Below are positions 50,259 to 61,200 of a DNA stretch of 64,000 bases, one piece after another. Position 1 is the stretch's first letter; each line of letters starts with the position of its first letter. The notes beneath the pieces are model-generated. The model searched no databases. It was not told the origin of the DNA and was given only the letters and a program-made list of their open reading frames with translations. The translations under genes were made by a program, and so were the position numbers. This stretch comes from Tricholoma matsutake (Eukaryota; Basidiomycota; Agaricomycetes; Agaricales; Tricholomataceae): the NCBI GenBank assembly GCA_026075535.2, contig AP026542.1:7874001-7938000 (forward strand). Direction: 5' to 3'.

Positions 50259-51997
50259 AACAGGAGGTTCCACTGACGACCCAGACCGAGTACCATAATA
50301 GCGCAGCAGTCCTTGGATGTAGCAAGGCATCATCCAAGGACGAGGAAATGCCGTCTATCGCAAGGTGTACCTTAGGTAGTGAGGAGGGAGCTTTACCAGC
50401 ATCAGTAGTGGTTATCCCAGACACCAACATGTATCTAGCCAAGGCACAATCCATCATTGTTGACCTGTATGGCGTGGAGAGCGAAGACGAGCAAAGGAAC
50501 AGCCAACCGTTCCTACACACAATCGAATTGCATGGTCCACAGGGAGAGATCGTAAGAATCAAGAGTACATTCGATGATGGTGCGATGGTGAACGCAGTCG
50601 ACCTATCAGTATACCAGAAATCTGAGCACCGCCTCAAACCTCTGGACAAATCCAACCATATCCTACGAATGGCAGATGGCCGGCTGGTACCCTCAGCTGG
50701 CATTTGGAACGGTGAGGTTACCGTTGGCAATATCACACGGGGGGACACCTTTGAGGTCTTCGACAGCAAAGGGGCTTGGCTAGCACTGTTCGGGAAACCA
50801 TTGCTAAAGAAGTTCAAAGCAATCCATGACTACGACACAGATATTGTGAAAATCCCCAAGGACGGTGATTGGGTAGTTCTACGGAACCAATACCCATGCA
50901 GAAAGAGCACAGAAACAACACTCCCGACCAGTCAGGATTTAAACATCAACCAGTGCACAAACTTGAAGGGGGATTACTGTGCATCCCCCTCAAGGCAAGT
51001 CTACCAACATGATAATAGTATCAAGGAACCCATTGATGAGACAGCAATTGAGCAAGCAGAACATGGGGAACACCCCCTGGACAACGAGGAACAGGAAGGG
51101 GAAATTGCAAAAGGACAAGAAATACCAAAAATCCAACATCCACTTACCCAGGAAGGAAACAAGAGACGCACGCAAGAAGAACGAACCAAGTGGCGGGAAG
51201 CAAATGGCTTGAAAGGGAAGAAGACTCAAACAGACAGAGGAACAGCAAAGCGCAATAGGCTAGGAAGGCCATTGCGGAAGGGAGTACAACCAGCTTCCCA
51301 ACCATCCCCTTCTGCTGCAATACTACCAACTGATACACCTAACAACCCAGATCCCACACCAGACCACAAGGACAATATATGGACCATCAACACAGAGGTG
51401 CGGAACAGCGACTCTAGCACCGAGCAGAAAATACTTTCAGGCAACCTCGACAAAGCAGTGTTCACCCGACAATCAGACCCATTCAAATTAGAACGCGTGG
51501 ATGCAGTACTGTTGGAACTCACCATAGGCGATGATCTAACTCAAGAGCAATGCGTAAGCATTGAAAACCTACTTCGCGAGTTTGCTGACTGCTTTGCACT
51601 GTCCATGAGCGAGGTAACAGTAGTAGCAGGAGCAACACACAAGCTGAATGTGCCCGAAGGCACAGTATTCAAAACAAAGGTGAATCAACGACCACTCAGT
51701 GGGCCTCAAAAGGAATATTTCAATGGCGTGCTTGACAAGATGCTGGAGGCGGGTATAATTGCTCCAATCGACCATAATGATGTCAAATGTTGTGGCGCAA
51801 CCACTCTAGCAAAGAAGGTGCATGAAGGTAATGGACTAACTATCGAGGAACTACAGCACCGAGTCAACAATGAATGTGTCATGGCTGGGATCCCATCAGC
51901 TTCAAAGACCTCCCCCCCCGAGATTTTGAGCAGCATGACACAGCACAAGTGGAGACGCAGACCAAGTGGCGAGTGTGTCAAGACTTCGCCGAACTGA
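50174..51997 (+). CDS. Gypsy copy 2 pol part 1: protease, linker and RT start
   Basis: Open frame entered by the -1 shift at 50237. The aspartic protease core is KSTFDDGAMVNAVDLS (about 50565-50612) with LRMADGRLVPSAG and LFGKPLLKKF further on. A long hydrophilic linker rich in Gln and Thr follows, then the beginning of RT (DCFALSMSEV, NQRPLSGPQKEYFNGVLDKMLEAGIIAP). After NNECVMAG the frame goes wrong: a missing G in the run at about 51888 puts the next RT part one frame away. Confidence 0.85.
   Translation: MGHEGGIQSTGHHGLPGRAGKRTRVLGVEQEVPLTTQTEYHNSAAVLGCSKASSKDEEMPSIARCTLGSEEGALPASVVVIPDTNMYLAKAQSIIVDLYGVESEDEQRNSQPFLHTIELHGPQGEIVRIKSTFDDGAMVNAVDLSVYQKSEHRLKPLDKSNHILRMADGRLVPSAGIWNGEVTVGNITRGDTFEVFDSKGAWLALFGKPLLKKFKAIHDYDTDIVKIPKDGDWVVLRNQYPCRKSTETTLPTSQDLNINQCTNLKGDYCASPSRQVYQHDNSIKEPIDETAIEQAEHGEHPLDNEEQEGEIAKGQEIPKIQHPLTQEGNKRRTQEERTKWREANGLKGKKTQTDRGTAKRNRLGRPLRKGVQPASQPSPSAAILPTDTPNNPDPTPDHKDNIWTINTEVRNSDSSTEQKILSGNLDKAVFTRQSDPFKLERVDAVLLELTIGDDLTQEQCVSIENLLREFADCFALSMSEVTVVAGATHKLNVPEGTVFKTKVNQRPLSGPQKEYFNGVLDKMLEAGIIAPIDHNDVKCCGATTLAKKVHEGNGLTIEELQHRVNNECVMAGIPSASKTSPPEILSSMTQHKWRRRPSGECVKTSPN
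50231..50237 (+). promoter_or_regulatory. Candidate -1 ribosomal frameshift site, gag to pol
   Basis: G GGA AAA in the gag frame is a classical slippery heptamer (X XXY YYZ). It lies 19 nt before the gag stop and inside the 85-nt overlap with the pol frame, which starts after the overlap in exactly the -1 frame (AGG ACC AGG...). Confidence 0.65.
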
Positions 51998-54524
51998 ACA
52001 AAGTGACGAAAGTACCCCCAATGCCCCAAGGAGACATACGGGCCAAACAACAGCATCTGAGTGGACACCGGTGGATAAACACATTTGACTTCACAGCAGG
52101 GTTCTATGCTTGTGAAATTGGACCAGAAGACCAGCCATACGTATGCTTCTATGTTGAAGGACGAGGATACTTCTGTTACAAGCGCATGCCCTTTGGACTA
52201 ACAGGTGCGCCCTCCACTTTTGCAGAGATGACAGCCCAAGCACTAGGTGATCTTGTAGGCATACTGTTTGAACTGTTCGTCGATGATGGAGGAATGGCTG
52301 GGGATGACTTCACAAAAACACTAGCTAACATCCGAACACTACTAACCAGAGTAAGGGAGAAAGGGCTCTCTTTATCAGCAGCCAAGTCAAGCTTCTTCAT
52401 GACTGAGGCCGTCTTTGCTGGAGCAAGGGTGGGACCAACAGGCATAAAACCAGATCTGACAAAACTGACAGCTATTGTGGACTGGAAACAACCAACCGAT
52501 CTGCAAAACCTAGCCGCGTTTACAGGACTAACAGGCTACTTTAGGTCGCTGATCAAAGGATATGCAGCATTAGCCCAACCACTCACAGACTTGGCCAGAA
52601 GCCTTGACTTGCCCAAGGGGAAAGGAAAGGCAGCCTACTGACGTGCCATGAAAGGACACTCGCTAGTTGGCTCATGGAAAGAGGAACATGAGAAGGCCTT
52701 CCTGGGACTAAAAATTGCCTTAACCAATGAACCAGTATTGAAAGGACCGAAGTTCGATGGCACACCATTTGTCATCACTACAGATGGTTGTAAGTATGGT
52801 TTTGCAGGCATGCTTTCACAATGACACACTGCAGTCCTGCCCAATGGCAAAGAGGTCACACACATGCATCCAGTTGCATTCAGCAGCAAACGAACATCAG
52901 AATCTGAAGAGAAGTACAAACCATATTTACTAGAATTTGCTGCACTGAAATTCTCCCTAGACAAATTCTCTGATCCTATATGGGGCTACCCAGTTGAACT
53001 AGAGACTGACTGTCAGGCACTCAGGGACCACTTACTGAATGACAAGCTCAACTCCACACACACTCGATGGAGGGATGGAGTACTAGCACACCAGATTATA
53101 GATGTACGACACAGACCAGGACGCCTGAATCCAGTCGCAGACGGCATCAGCAGGAAGTACGTGAACCTACCCACAGAAAAGAACGATGGCCATGAATGGA
53201 CAGTAAGTGAAGACTGGGAAGCACGAACAGGCATTCAAAATGATATATTCCAAATTGAGTCACTGCCCACCTATGATGCCCTCAGAAACCGATTTGCTAA
53301 CGAAAAAATATTCCTCAATGCCATAGAGGCATTGGCTGAACTAGAACATGAGAAAAGTATCAGAGAAAGGAAGAAAGCCAAGCACCGAGCAGAAGGGTAC
53401 ATGATCCAAGAAGGGAAATTATGGAAAATAGGTAACACCAAGTCCACACGAGCAAAACCACGGGTAGAGTGCATACCACAATCAGAGGCAGTCACACTAG
53501 CATGGGAGGAACACCGGAATCAAGGACATTTTCACAGGGACAACGTAAAAATTGCACTGATGGACAGAATAGCTAGCCCACACCTTGACCAATCAATCAC
53601 CAAGGCAATCATGGACTGTGGTAAGTGCAAAGGACATGGCCCAAAACACTTACATTCACTGCTAGAACCCATAACAAGACGCCACCCATTTGAACTTCTT
53701 GTAGGAGACACCCTGGCCATGCCAAAAGGAAAAGGGGGCTTTACAAAAATCGGATTATATGCAGACGTCTACTCACAGCATGTATGGGCAGATAAATTCA
53801 AGACTGCCGCATCAGCAGCCACCTCTTGCAAGACATTCAATAATATCTGCACCACATTCACAGCACCCGAGGCCTTCATGGTTGATGGAGGTCGCGAGTT
53901 TGACAATGACACCATTTGTGAGGCATGTGCCATATGTAATGTGGAACTACGAGTAGTTCCAGGATACTCCCCCTGGATCAACGGTCTGATAGAAGGGATG
54001 AATGCAAAACTGTTGGGGAGGCTGAAAAGATTGTGCTCACCAGATCTAGGGGAGGACGAATACAATGCAATGGATGTACCAGCCTCATGGCCCAACCACC
54101 TGGAGGAAGCCATGGAATTCCTCAACAATTGCATTCTTCCAAACCTCAAGTTCTCACCCAATGAACTCCTTTTAGGCATCATGATCAACACAAAGTGTAC
54201 ACCAGCAGAGCAAACAGAGGAGGAAGTATCAGCAGATGAGGTTGAGGTCCAGATGGCATATGTAGAGCAACAGCGATTAGACGGGTATGCACACATATCT
54301 TCTCATGCTCACAAGCGGAAGCTGGCGTTTGACAGGAAGGTCTTATCCCGAGCACCAAGAGAGGTCACATTCAAAGCCAGGCAGCTGGTACAAGTCTACA
54401 GAAGTGACCTAGACTTCACATTCAAGGCAGAACGGAAAATGGAACCAAAATGGTCAGCACCACGCCGAGTAACAAGCAGAGACCGCAACTCCTATAAATT
54501 GGAAACACTGGAAGGACTACCCAT
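51874..54524 (+). pseudogene. Gypsy copy 2 pol part 2: RT, RNase H, integrase
   Basis: RT core with FDFTAGFYACEI (motif A), MPFGLTGAPSTFAEM (motif B) and FVDDGG (motif C), then RNase H (TDGCKYGFAG..., HPVAFSSKRTSESE, ETDCQAL). Integrase has a HHCC-like start (H...H...CGKC) near 53520-53640 and a catalytic D,D-E core (VGDTLAMPKGKGGF, MVDGGREFDN, NGLIEGMN). In-frame TGA codons lie at 52639-52641 (AY-stop-RAMKGHS) and 52822-52824 (LSQ-stop-HTAVLP), probably former Trp codons. The frame continues past X11 at 56763. Confidence 0.85.
54510..54524. repeat. Target-site duplication of X11 (partner 56748-56762)
   Basis: Perfect 15-bp GGAAGGACTACCCAT. The X-free sequence reads LETLEGLPIGNRF without a break. 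Confidence 0.97.
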
Positions 54525-56747
54525 TTTTTTTTTTTTTTTGGATCAGAATTTATAACGCGGGGCTCGAGCGCAGTCCGCGGAGCAAGGTACAAACTCGGGT
54601 ACTACTTTATCTATGCGTTCCCCTCGCCCATCCCCCACTCAGGTCCCCGTTTTAGCCACCTTTAGGCGGGCAGTTCCACAGACGTTGGCCTCTCAGCCAG
54701 GAAAGGCAATAATCTGGAGGGGGCGCCCCCCCCTCCCGAAGTTAGCCATTAGATCGCCCCCTGGAGCAAACGGTCCCCCAGCCACATGTCTGACCGAGGC
54801 CAGACCAGGCGCAGCAGTGTTAATTCACCGTAAATCCCCCCTTGCGGGAGGAATAACCGTCTGCGTTTTTCCAGCCAACGAGGATTGACCACCCCAGACG
54901 AATGAGGTGGACCATCACCGTGTTGTGCACGAGTGACAGTAACAAGGCGGGTGGTTGTTCACCTGGTTATTCACCGTGACCGCCGTAAGTAGGGGGCCGA
55001 GACCCCCCTCGAGCAAATGCACCTATGTGCACGCACTCGATGACATCATCCCCCCCGCAGTGGGGGGAAGGTATAGGGAAGCGACACCATGTCACCATCC
55101 CGATAGTGGCCACCAGTTACTTGGTGGCCGTGAGCGTAGAGGGGGATAGCCCCCTGTACTAGTTGCGGCGCTGCTGTCCACGAGGACCTCGAGGACGACG
55201 GCGCCGTGCTGGGGACGGGGGTTCCCCAGATTGAGGCTCTGATTGAGCGGTGTGCACCGCCGCGTAGGAAGCCCGGAAGGCTGCCGGAGACGTGAGGTCG
55301 AGAGGTGTCGGAACGGCTGCTAGTTCCGCCGACATCGTCTCAGATAATCGCCAGGTGGTCGTGAATAACTCCCAGGCCATTTGGCGCCATGCGTTCCTCT
55401 CTGCAGGGGGAACGGCGGATGTACGGACGGTACCAATGAACATGGTCATCGCGTCGAGTTGGTGTAGCATGGCATGAGAGGTGGCTTCGATTTCCAGCCT
55501 CTCATTCACAGATAACGGCGCTTCGTCCTCCACCAACTCAGGGATGGGGGGCAAAGGCGGTAACGGGGCAGGGGATGCCTCCGGATAGAAGAGCTCAGCA
55601 ATGCCGAGCTCCTGAGTGTACATGTCCTCGCGTTCGAGACTGCGAGTCCATCGTTTATGTGCGACATGGACGTCCTGCGCCCACAGCACACGGTCGATCG
55701 TTTGCCTCGAGGCTAGCTTGGGGCTGCTCTCGGCATAATTGAGGGCCTCCTGCATAGCAAGAGAATCCTCGTCATCCTCAGGGTCGGAGAGGTCTTCTCC
55801 AGCCCATAGATCTCTAACTGCCCGTAGGGCAGTAGCTACATCCGGATCGTCATGATCGTACCGGGTGTCGTAGTCTTGGACGTCATCGTCGTAGATGTCG
55901 CCCGTAATCAGGGAGGGGTCGTGTAGACCCCAGCGTGGTGTTTGGGCTCTAGTTCGCCGTTTAGGCATTGAGAGGGGAAGTTAGTGCTAGTAGGTGATAG
56001 TAGAAATCAAGATACGTAGCGTGCAATCGATAACAGCTGGTCCCTTATCTCTATTCCGGGTCCACCCGATACTGCCTCCGAACGCTCCGAGGGGGGGACA
56101 AGCCGCACATCCTGTAACCCAGTGGGAGAAGATTGAACCCGGGTCATACCACCCTAGAAGAGTGAGCACCGGAGGTAGAGAGTTGGTGGAGAGTGGCGGC
56201 CACCAAGGTGTCGACCTAGCCGCCAGGGGGCACCATCGCCCGGCCCCTTTTAACGATGGTGTATTCCAACGGGTAGTCAGTGTAGCTTGTCCCTAGTAGT
56301 AGTGACTCACATAGCATGGAGGCTAGAAGCCTCCCAGACAACTAGCAATCCAGTGATAACGTCCCTTCTCCCTAAGCCAGACCTCCCCCAACTAACCGAG
56401 TGTGTCGACTTGGGCGAGCGTTGAAGCAGGCATCCCACACCCACTCTAAGCCCCCAGAGGGACCCAGACTACTCTTTCATAAATGACACTCACCTAGTCA
56501 GGATCCTCGAAGCCCAGGAGAACGAGACAGATAGCAGCCATTGTCAAAAACAATGACCGGGGCATCCACGGAGATCGGATGGACGGATCTCTTAGCAAAT
56601 CAGGGTAGGCCTGGAGACGCCGAGAGCGTTCGTGATGGTGAAATCCGATCGAAAATCGGACGAAAATTGAAGTGTCGACGTCGCATGCAACGTTGAGCAG
56701 AGGTGTTTACCACTATTTATGGTGGTTGTAACAAGTCAAGGAGCGTC
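54525..56747 (-). mobile_element. X11: full-length X element in gypsy copy 2, best reference copy
   Basis: Poly(T) 54524-54539, tail GGATCAGAATTTATAACGCG on the + strand, 3' UTR, intact ORF, 5' UTR, 5' end AAGTCAAGGAGCG at 56745 and two extra bases. The 15-bp duplication GGAAGGACTACCCAT (54510-54524 and 56748-56762) restores the integrase frame when collapsed. Length about 2.22 kb. Confidence 0.96.
55159..55968 (-). CDS. X11 ORF, 269-aa protein of unknown function
   Basis: Intact frame MPKRRTRAQTPRWG to GPRGQQRRN. It has the acidic N-terminal third (IYDDDVQDYDTRYDHDD), LGIAELFYPEAS, proline-rich linker, Trp-rich block and basic tail. It is the least damaged representative of the main subfamily because X11 also has both ends and a perfect duplication. 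The protein could bind the element's own RNA or the LINE particle, but nothing in the sequence shows this directly. Confidence 0.87.
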   Translation of the reverse strand: MPKRRTRAQTPRWGLHDPSLITGDIYDDDVQDYDTRYDHDDPDVATALRAVRDLWAGEDLSDPEDDEDSLAMQEALNYAESSPKLASRQTIDRVLWAQDVHVAHKRWTRSLEREDMYTQELGIAELFYPEASPAPLPPLPPIPELVEDEAPLSVNERLEIEATSHAMLHQLDAMTMFIGTVRTSAVPPAERNAWRQMAWELFTTTWRLSETMSAELAAVPTPLDLTSPAAFRASYAAVHTAQSEPQSGEPPSPARRRRPRGPRGQQRRN

Positions 56748-56762
56748 GGAAGGACTACCCAT

Positions 56763-56979
56763 CGGCAACAGGTTCTCCTCACGACAACTCTGCAGATTCA
56801 TCCCCCGCACTGGCACAATGCTACATGAGGCTCAAACAGCCATCGAGAAGCTACGGGGTGACCAGGAAGCCAAAGAAGACATTGTGCAGGAGGAAGTAAA
56901 AAGAATAGTGATTGATGAAGATGGTGACATAGAGTGGGAGGATGTAGAACACGAGGCAGACGAAGAACAGATACCATAA
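56763..56979 (+). CDS. Gypsy copy 2 pol, last 72 codons after X11
   Basis: Completes the split Ile codon of EGLPI and reads GNRFSSRQLCRF, the end of the GPY/F-like module (KMEPKWSAPRRV, SYKLETLEG), then an acidic C-terminus (DEDGDIEWEDVEHEADEEQIP) and TAA 56977-56979. No chromodomain was seen. Confidence 0.85.
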
Positions 56980-58221
56980 GACCCTGAGTCTAGACCACAA
57001 TCCACCCTGACAGTTGACTGACATTGGTTATTAATCCCTGGTCCAACTTTTGAAACACCTCCCCTCCCAGCGTCAGGCCCTACCTAATCCTCAACTCCCT
57101 CATTGCCTGCCTACGACATGTGAAAAGTTGACATCAGCGACTCACAAGATTGTATAAGCTGTAGAGTTCCTCCAACCTCTGGTCCTCCCAATGCTGAGCA
57201 TCCTGAAACTCAACAAGGCAAACACGACCCTCAAGCACTGCCACAACCGTCACCTTCTGGGGCTATAGCATCGATCACAGCATTGTTTCCATTCCAGGGG
57301 AAGAAGTAGAAGGTATGTTAACAGCTGCATTGCCATCCAGTGAAGACCTCGCACTACCTAATACCATACTGAGTGAATCTCAGCTGCATCACATCACCCG
57401 AAGCGTGTCACTTCCCATCTTACATTGCGTCGAGTGTATTGCCATTGATTCTAGGGGCTATTGGAGGCACATAGGGGATTCATAGCAAATGCAGGCATTT
57501 GCAGGCATTTGCAGTGCCCCCTGGCTGTTTTGGAAGCTCCTGGAGGCTAGATCCTCAAATCCAGACAAATTTGGCTCTCAAAAATGCTAGATCCCAATGT
57601 TCAGACAAAACTCACAAAATCTTGTCCAGCCCCGAAATTCTGCACTTTTGCGATCTAACCGCGGTAGGGATTATCCAGGGTCCTGCTACAAACTTAGACG
57701 CTGGGGTTAGGTACATCATCATGTGAACTTCACACTCGGAAACTGAGTGCCAAGAACTTCTCTCCAGGGATAAGTACATCCTTAAATCATAATTAAAACA
57801 GTCCTAAAGGCCATCGTCACATCGCATCAACTGCAAAGTCAGCTGCAGGCGCATGTGCACCAGTAAGCACGGGTGTGGGGAACAGGAGAACAACTTAAGT
57901 ATGCTTGGATTTTTCATGGTCAATTTCAGCTGCTCTAGAATATTGTGCGGTTATCGTTGAGTCCTGCTGTTGGCACCTGGTGCAATTGTCAAATGCACGA
58001 GGTCATGATCATGCTCCTAGTTTCCACACTTCGCAGCGAATCACGTTGGACTTTTTGATGGTGTGTTGTATAATGTTTGTTAAAATCTCTTGACTCACGA
58101 TTCTGTCTTAGGTTCAAGTAAGCAGTCTGTGAAATCACATTGTGGTGGATGAGGGGATGGCTGGTAAGTCCTCCTTTTCCTCGAAACTGTTTTAGAGTTT
58201 AACAAAAGTTTCAATAAGCTC
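56980..58221. other. Non-repetitive segment between gypsy copy 2 and LINE-G
   Basis: No gene or repeat recognised. It contains a purine-rich tract AGGGGAAGAAGTAGAAGG (57296-57313) that resembles a polypurine tract, but no LTR follows it. A short GCATTTGCAG repeat occurs at about 57488-57513. AT content is higher than in the transposons. Part may still be gypsy 3' UTR; the rest is probably host intergenic DNA. Confidence 0.5.
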
Positions 58222-58229
58222 GGTGATAC

Positions 58230-58235
<6 letters not shown>
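58222..58235. repeat. Target-site duplication of LINE-G (partner 61661-61674)
   Basis: GGTGATACTATATT on both sides; the final T residues merge with the poly(T), so the exact length is 13 or 14 bp. Confidence 0.93.
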
Positions 58236-58260
<25 letters not shown>

Positions 58261-61200
58261 GGTCAAAAGTTTATAACGCGGCGCCCGATCGCAGTCCGCG
58301 GTAGAGACATACAAACGAAGTACACTACGCCCAGCCCAAGTCCTCCTCCTGCTGATCTTCGCACCAACCACCTGGATAGCTGCAAAGGCCACTAAGGGGG
58401 CTCCCTTTATCGAGTAAACAGACTTGCCAGTGGCGGCGTACCAACAACCCAGACTTGACGATGTCGTGTACCCCGAATCCCTACGGGTATGAGTGCAAGA
58501 TTTAGGGGATACTGCCGCCCCGACGTGAGCCTCTCAGCTTGGAAAGGAAGGCGCAGTCAGCGTTAAAGCTGTAGCGCACAACCGACAGCGGATCTGAAAG
58601 CGCTCAGGTGCCTCCCCGAACCGGTACCTAGGTTCGTGTCCCCCCTCCCTGACAGTCGCTCCTGAACACGGGTGGGCCCCCTTTATGAGGGTTAACGGAC
58701 TCGTCTGGTGCCCAACGGCCACCCCGACATACCGATAACACTAGCTAGAACCAGATGGGGGTCATACGCCCTGCGCGCACAGCCTATCCTGGATCCCACG
58801 CAAGTGAGTTGAACGACCCTAGTGCTGGGTTATTGTCCATAAATTCGGTGAAGCCTTCGACAGAGTCTGGGCTTGCACGAGTCTCTTTGCGATCCACCTT
58901 GTGGCAGACGCGTAGTAAGTGGTCTCGAGTTTGTATTTCGGGACCAAGACACCAACATTGGTATTCCCCGTCGAGGGATAGACGTTGGCGATACTCCCCT
59001 ATGGGAGCATGGCCAGTGATCATGCGAGTTGAACGAGAAGTCAACATGGTGTTGCTTCCCATAGCTTTCAGCCAAGGCCCACCTTTGTGAGTCGAGGGTA
59101 ACACAGGCTTTCCACCTACTCCTTTGAGTTGGTAGAAGTGCCGACCACGATACGCCGGGTCTGAGAACCGGGTGTGCCAATCCTTACAAACGGCCTTTTC
59201 GACCTGGTTTTTAAGGTAGTCTAAAGACGTCCGCAGGTGTCTGCCCACGGAGATCTTGGTAGATGTAGCAACATCGTGAGCCATCTTGTGTACGTTCCAC
59301 TCGAACTTCGAGGGGACATGCCAGAATGTTACATACCTCTCCTCGTCTCCAGCTAGCCAGGGACGAAGGGAGCGACAGGCGTCCAGGGCAAAGATTTGCC
59401 CAGAACATGGTTTTGGATCGATTAGGGACTCAATGCCCGTAGTAGAATCCGAGAATATCACCAACTTTTTGCATCCTCTGCTGCAAGCAGCCGAGACGCC
59501 CAGTTGGAGAGCAAAGAGTTCGACTTCTGGGGGAGTTCTCCTCCCAGAAGCTGAGACAACGCGATCTACTTGTTCTCCCTGTCCGAAGACAAGAGCGCAG
59601 GCGACAGCTTGAAATTTGGCATCTGTGGGCACCGAAGCGTCCACTGCAACGACAAGAGTGTCATCCTCAACCTGGGCAGCAGCCCAGGCCTTGTCGAGGT
59701 CACTCCTGTAAGAATTCCTCGCTCCATCCTCCTTAGAGGTGAGGCGATGAGAGGAGAAGCGAGTGGGGAATAAGTCCTTCACTCTGTTTCCAGGTGTGTT
59801 TTCTTCCCCAAAGGGGTCAAATTCATCGCCTGGTACGAGGGCCAGAGCTGCAGCCAAGGCGACAGATGGGCCTTGCAGGTTGAGTGTGTCGAGCACGTTC
59901 CCTCCCCAGAGTCCTAGCTCATGAGAGTGGGTAGTACCGACGTGATTAGGCCCTAAGATCGCTCTTAGGGGGTGTGAGGGAGCCAACAGGGGGGTTCTGA
60001 ATACCCCTCTGTCGACTAGACGACGCAGTAACAGCTGCATAGGCAGCAGTCCAGCGATACTTTCCAGGCCACCGATTGGGGTGGTTCTGAATGCACCGAG
60101 GATCCAACGCGCAGCAATGGACTGCACTTGGGCCAACATTTTGATGACACCTTTGACGCGAGCGCCTTTAAAGTGCCACAGTCTGAGTCCATGTGTCATG
60201 ATAGGTACGACACAAGAACGGTACAGGAGGCGTTTCTGCATAGGGGTTAACCCTCTGACAGAATTGCCGAGCATTCCCATTGCCCTCGCAGTGGTAAGGG
60301 CTTTGGTGGAGTAGAACCGCGTGTGCTCCTTGAAGGAGAGCTTGCGGTCGAAGAAAAAACCAAGGTACCTCCAGGTAACCTTGGGTTTGAGAGGGGTGTG
60401 GCCCGTGTAGGGGGCGAATCCGAGATCAATGGGTAGGGGAGTGAACCTCCTCGCCCTTGAGAAATGAAATATTTCAGACTTGTCGTGTTCGAGGACAAGC
60501 CCGAGAGAGGTGAATGCCTGGAATATCCAGCCATACGCTTTTTTAAGCAAGGGGAGGTTATCCTCTAGTTGTGGAGAGCGGGCGATGAGGGTGCCATCGT
60601 CCACATAAGACATGAGATCGACATCTCTGCCGATTTCGCTCCTTCTGAAGAGCTTCATAATGGGCGTTAGGTATAGCGCCGATAAAACAGGGGACAGGGC
60701 AGAGCCTTGACCCACTCCCACATCGGCTGCAAAGGAGCCAGACGAGAAAGCGTTCCATTTGTAGGTCGTTTTGCGACCGACAAGGTATGAACGGAAGAAG
60801 TTCACTACTTGCGCAGGGAACCCCGACCGAGAGATGATCTCCAGCAGAACTTGGTGGTTCAAGGAGGGGAAGAATTGAGCGATGTCGAAAGCGACAACGC
60901 TCGTTTTGAGTCCCTTGGCCCATCCTGCTCTGACCAGGTGAGTAAGGTAGATACCTGCATCCTCAGTGGAACGCTGGGCGACGCCTCCGAACTGATTTTG
61001 TTCGAAGGCCTCATGTGCGACACCGTCGAACTGAAGTCGCCTGGACAACATCTTTTCGACTAACTTACCCAGAGTGTTCAGTAGCACAATAGGCCTGAAC
61101 GACTTAGGGGTGGAATAATTGGGTTTCCCTGGTTTCGGGATGATTACCGACAGGGACTCCTTGAAGTGCGCTGGCCAGTGGCCAGCAGTGATGCACGCCT

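Larger units (their letters stand above)
48336..56979 (+). mobile_element. Gypsy copy 2: Ty3/gypsy retrotransposon with gag-pol, interrupted by X11
   Basis: Order: presumed 5' LTR (48336-48555), leader, gag, -1 frameshift region, protease, RT, RNase H, integrase with a GPY/F-like end, stop at 56979. X11 (54525-56747) splits the last part of integrase. The order PR-RT-RH-INT defines Ty3/gypsy. The pol gene has one frameshift and two in-frame TGA codons, and gag has one. No copy of the LTR was found downstream of 56979, so the 3' LTR is lost or too diverged to see. Confidence 0.9.

Noticed and set aside
48336..54524. Endogenous virus with an envelope gene
   Set aside because: Only gag and pol regions are present; no envelope-like frame with signal peptide or membrane segment follows pol.
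57499..57726. 75-aa frame in the unique segment
   Set aside because: Short, contains a small tandem repeat, no motif, and no introns that would lengthen it were found.
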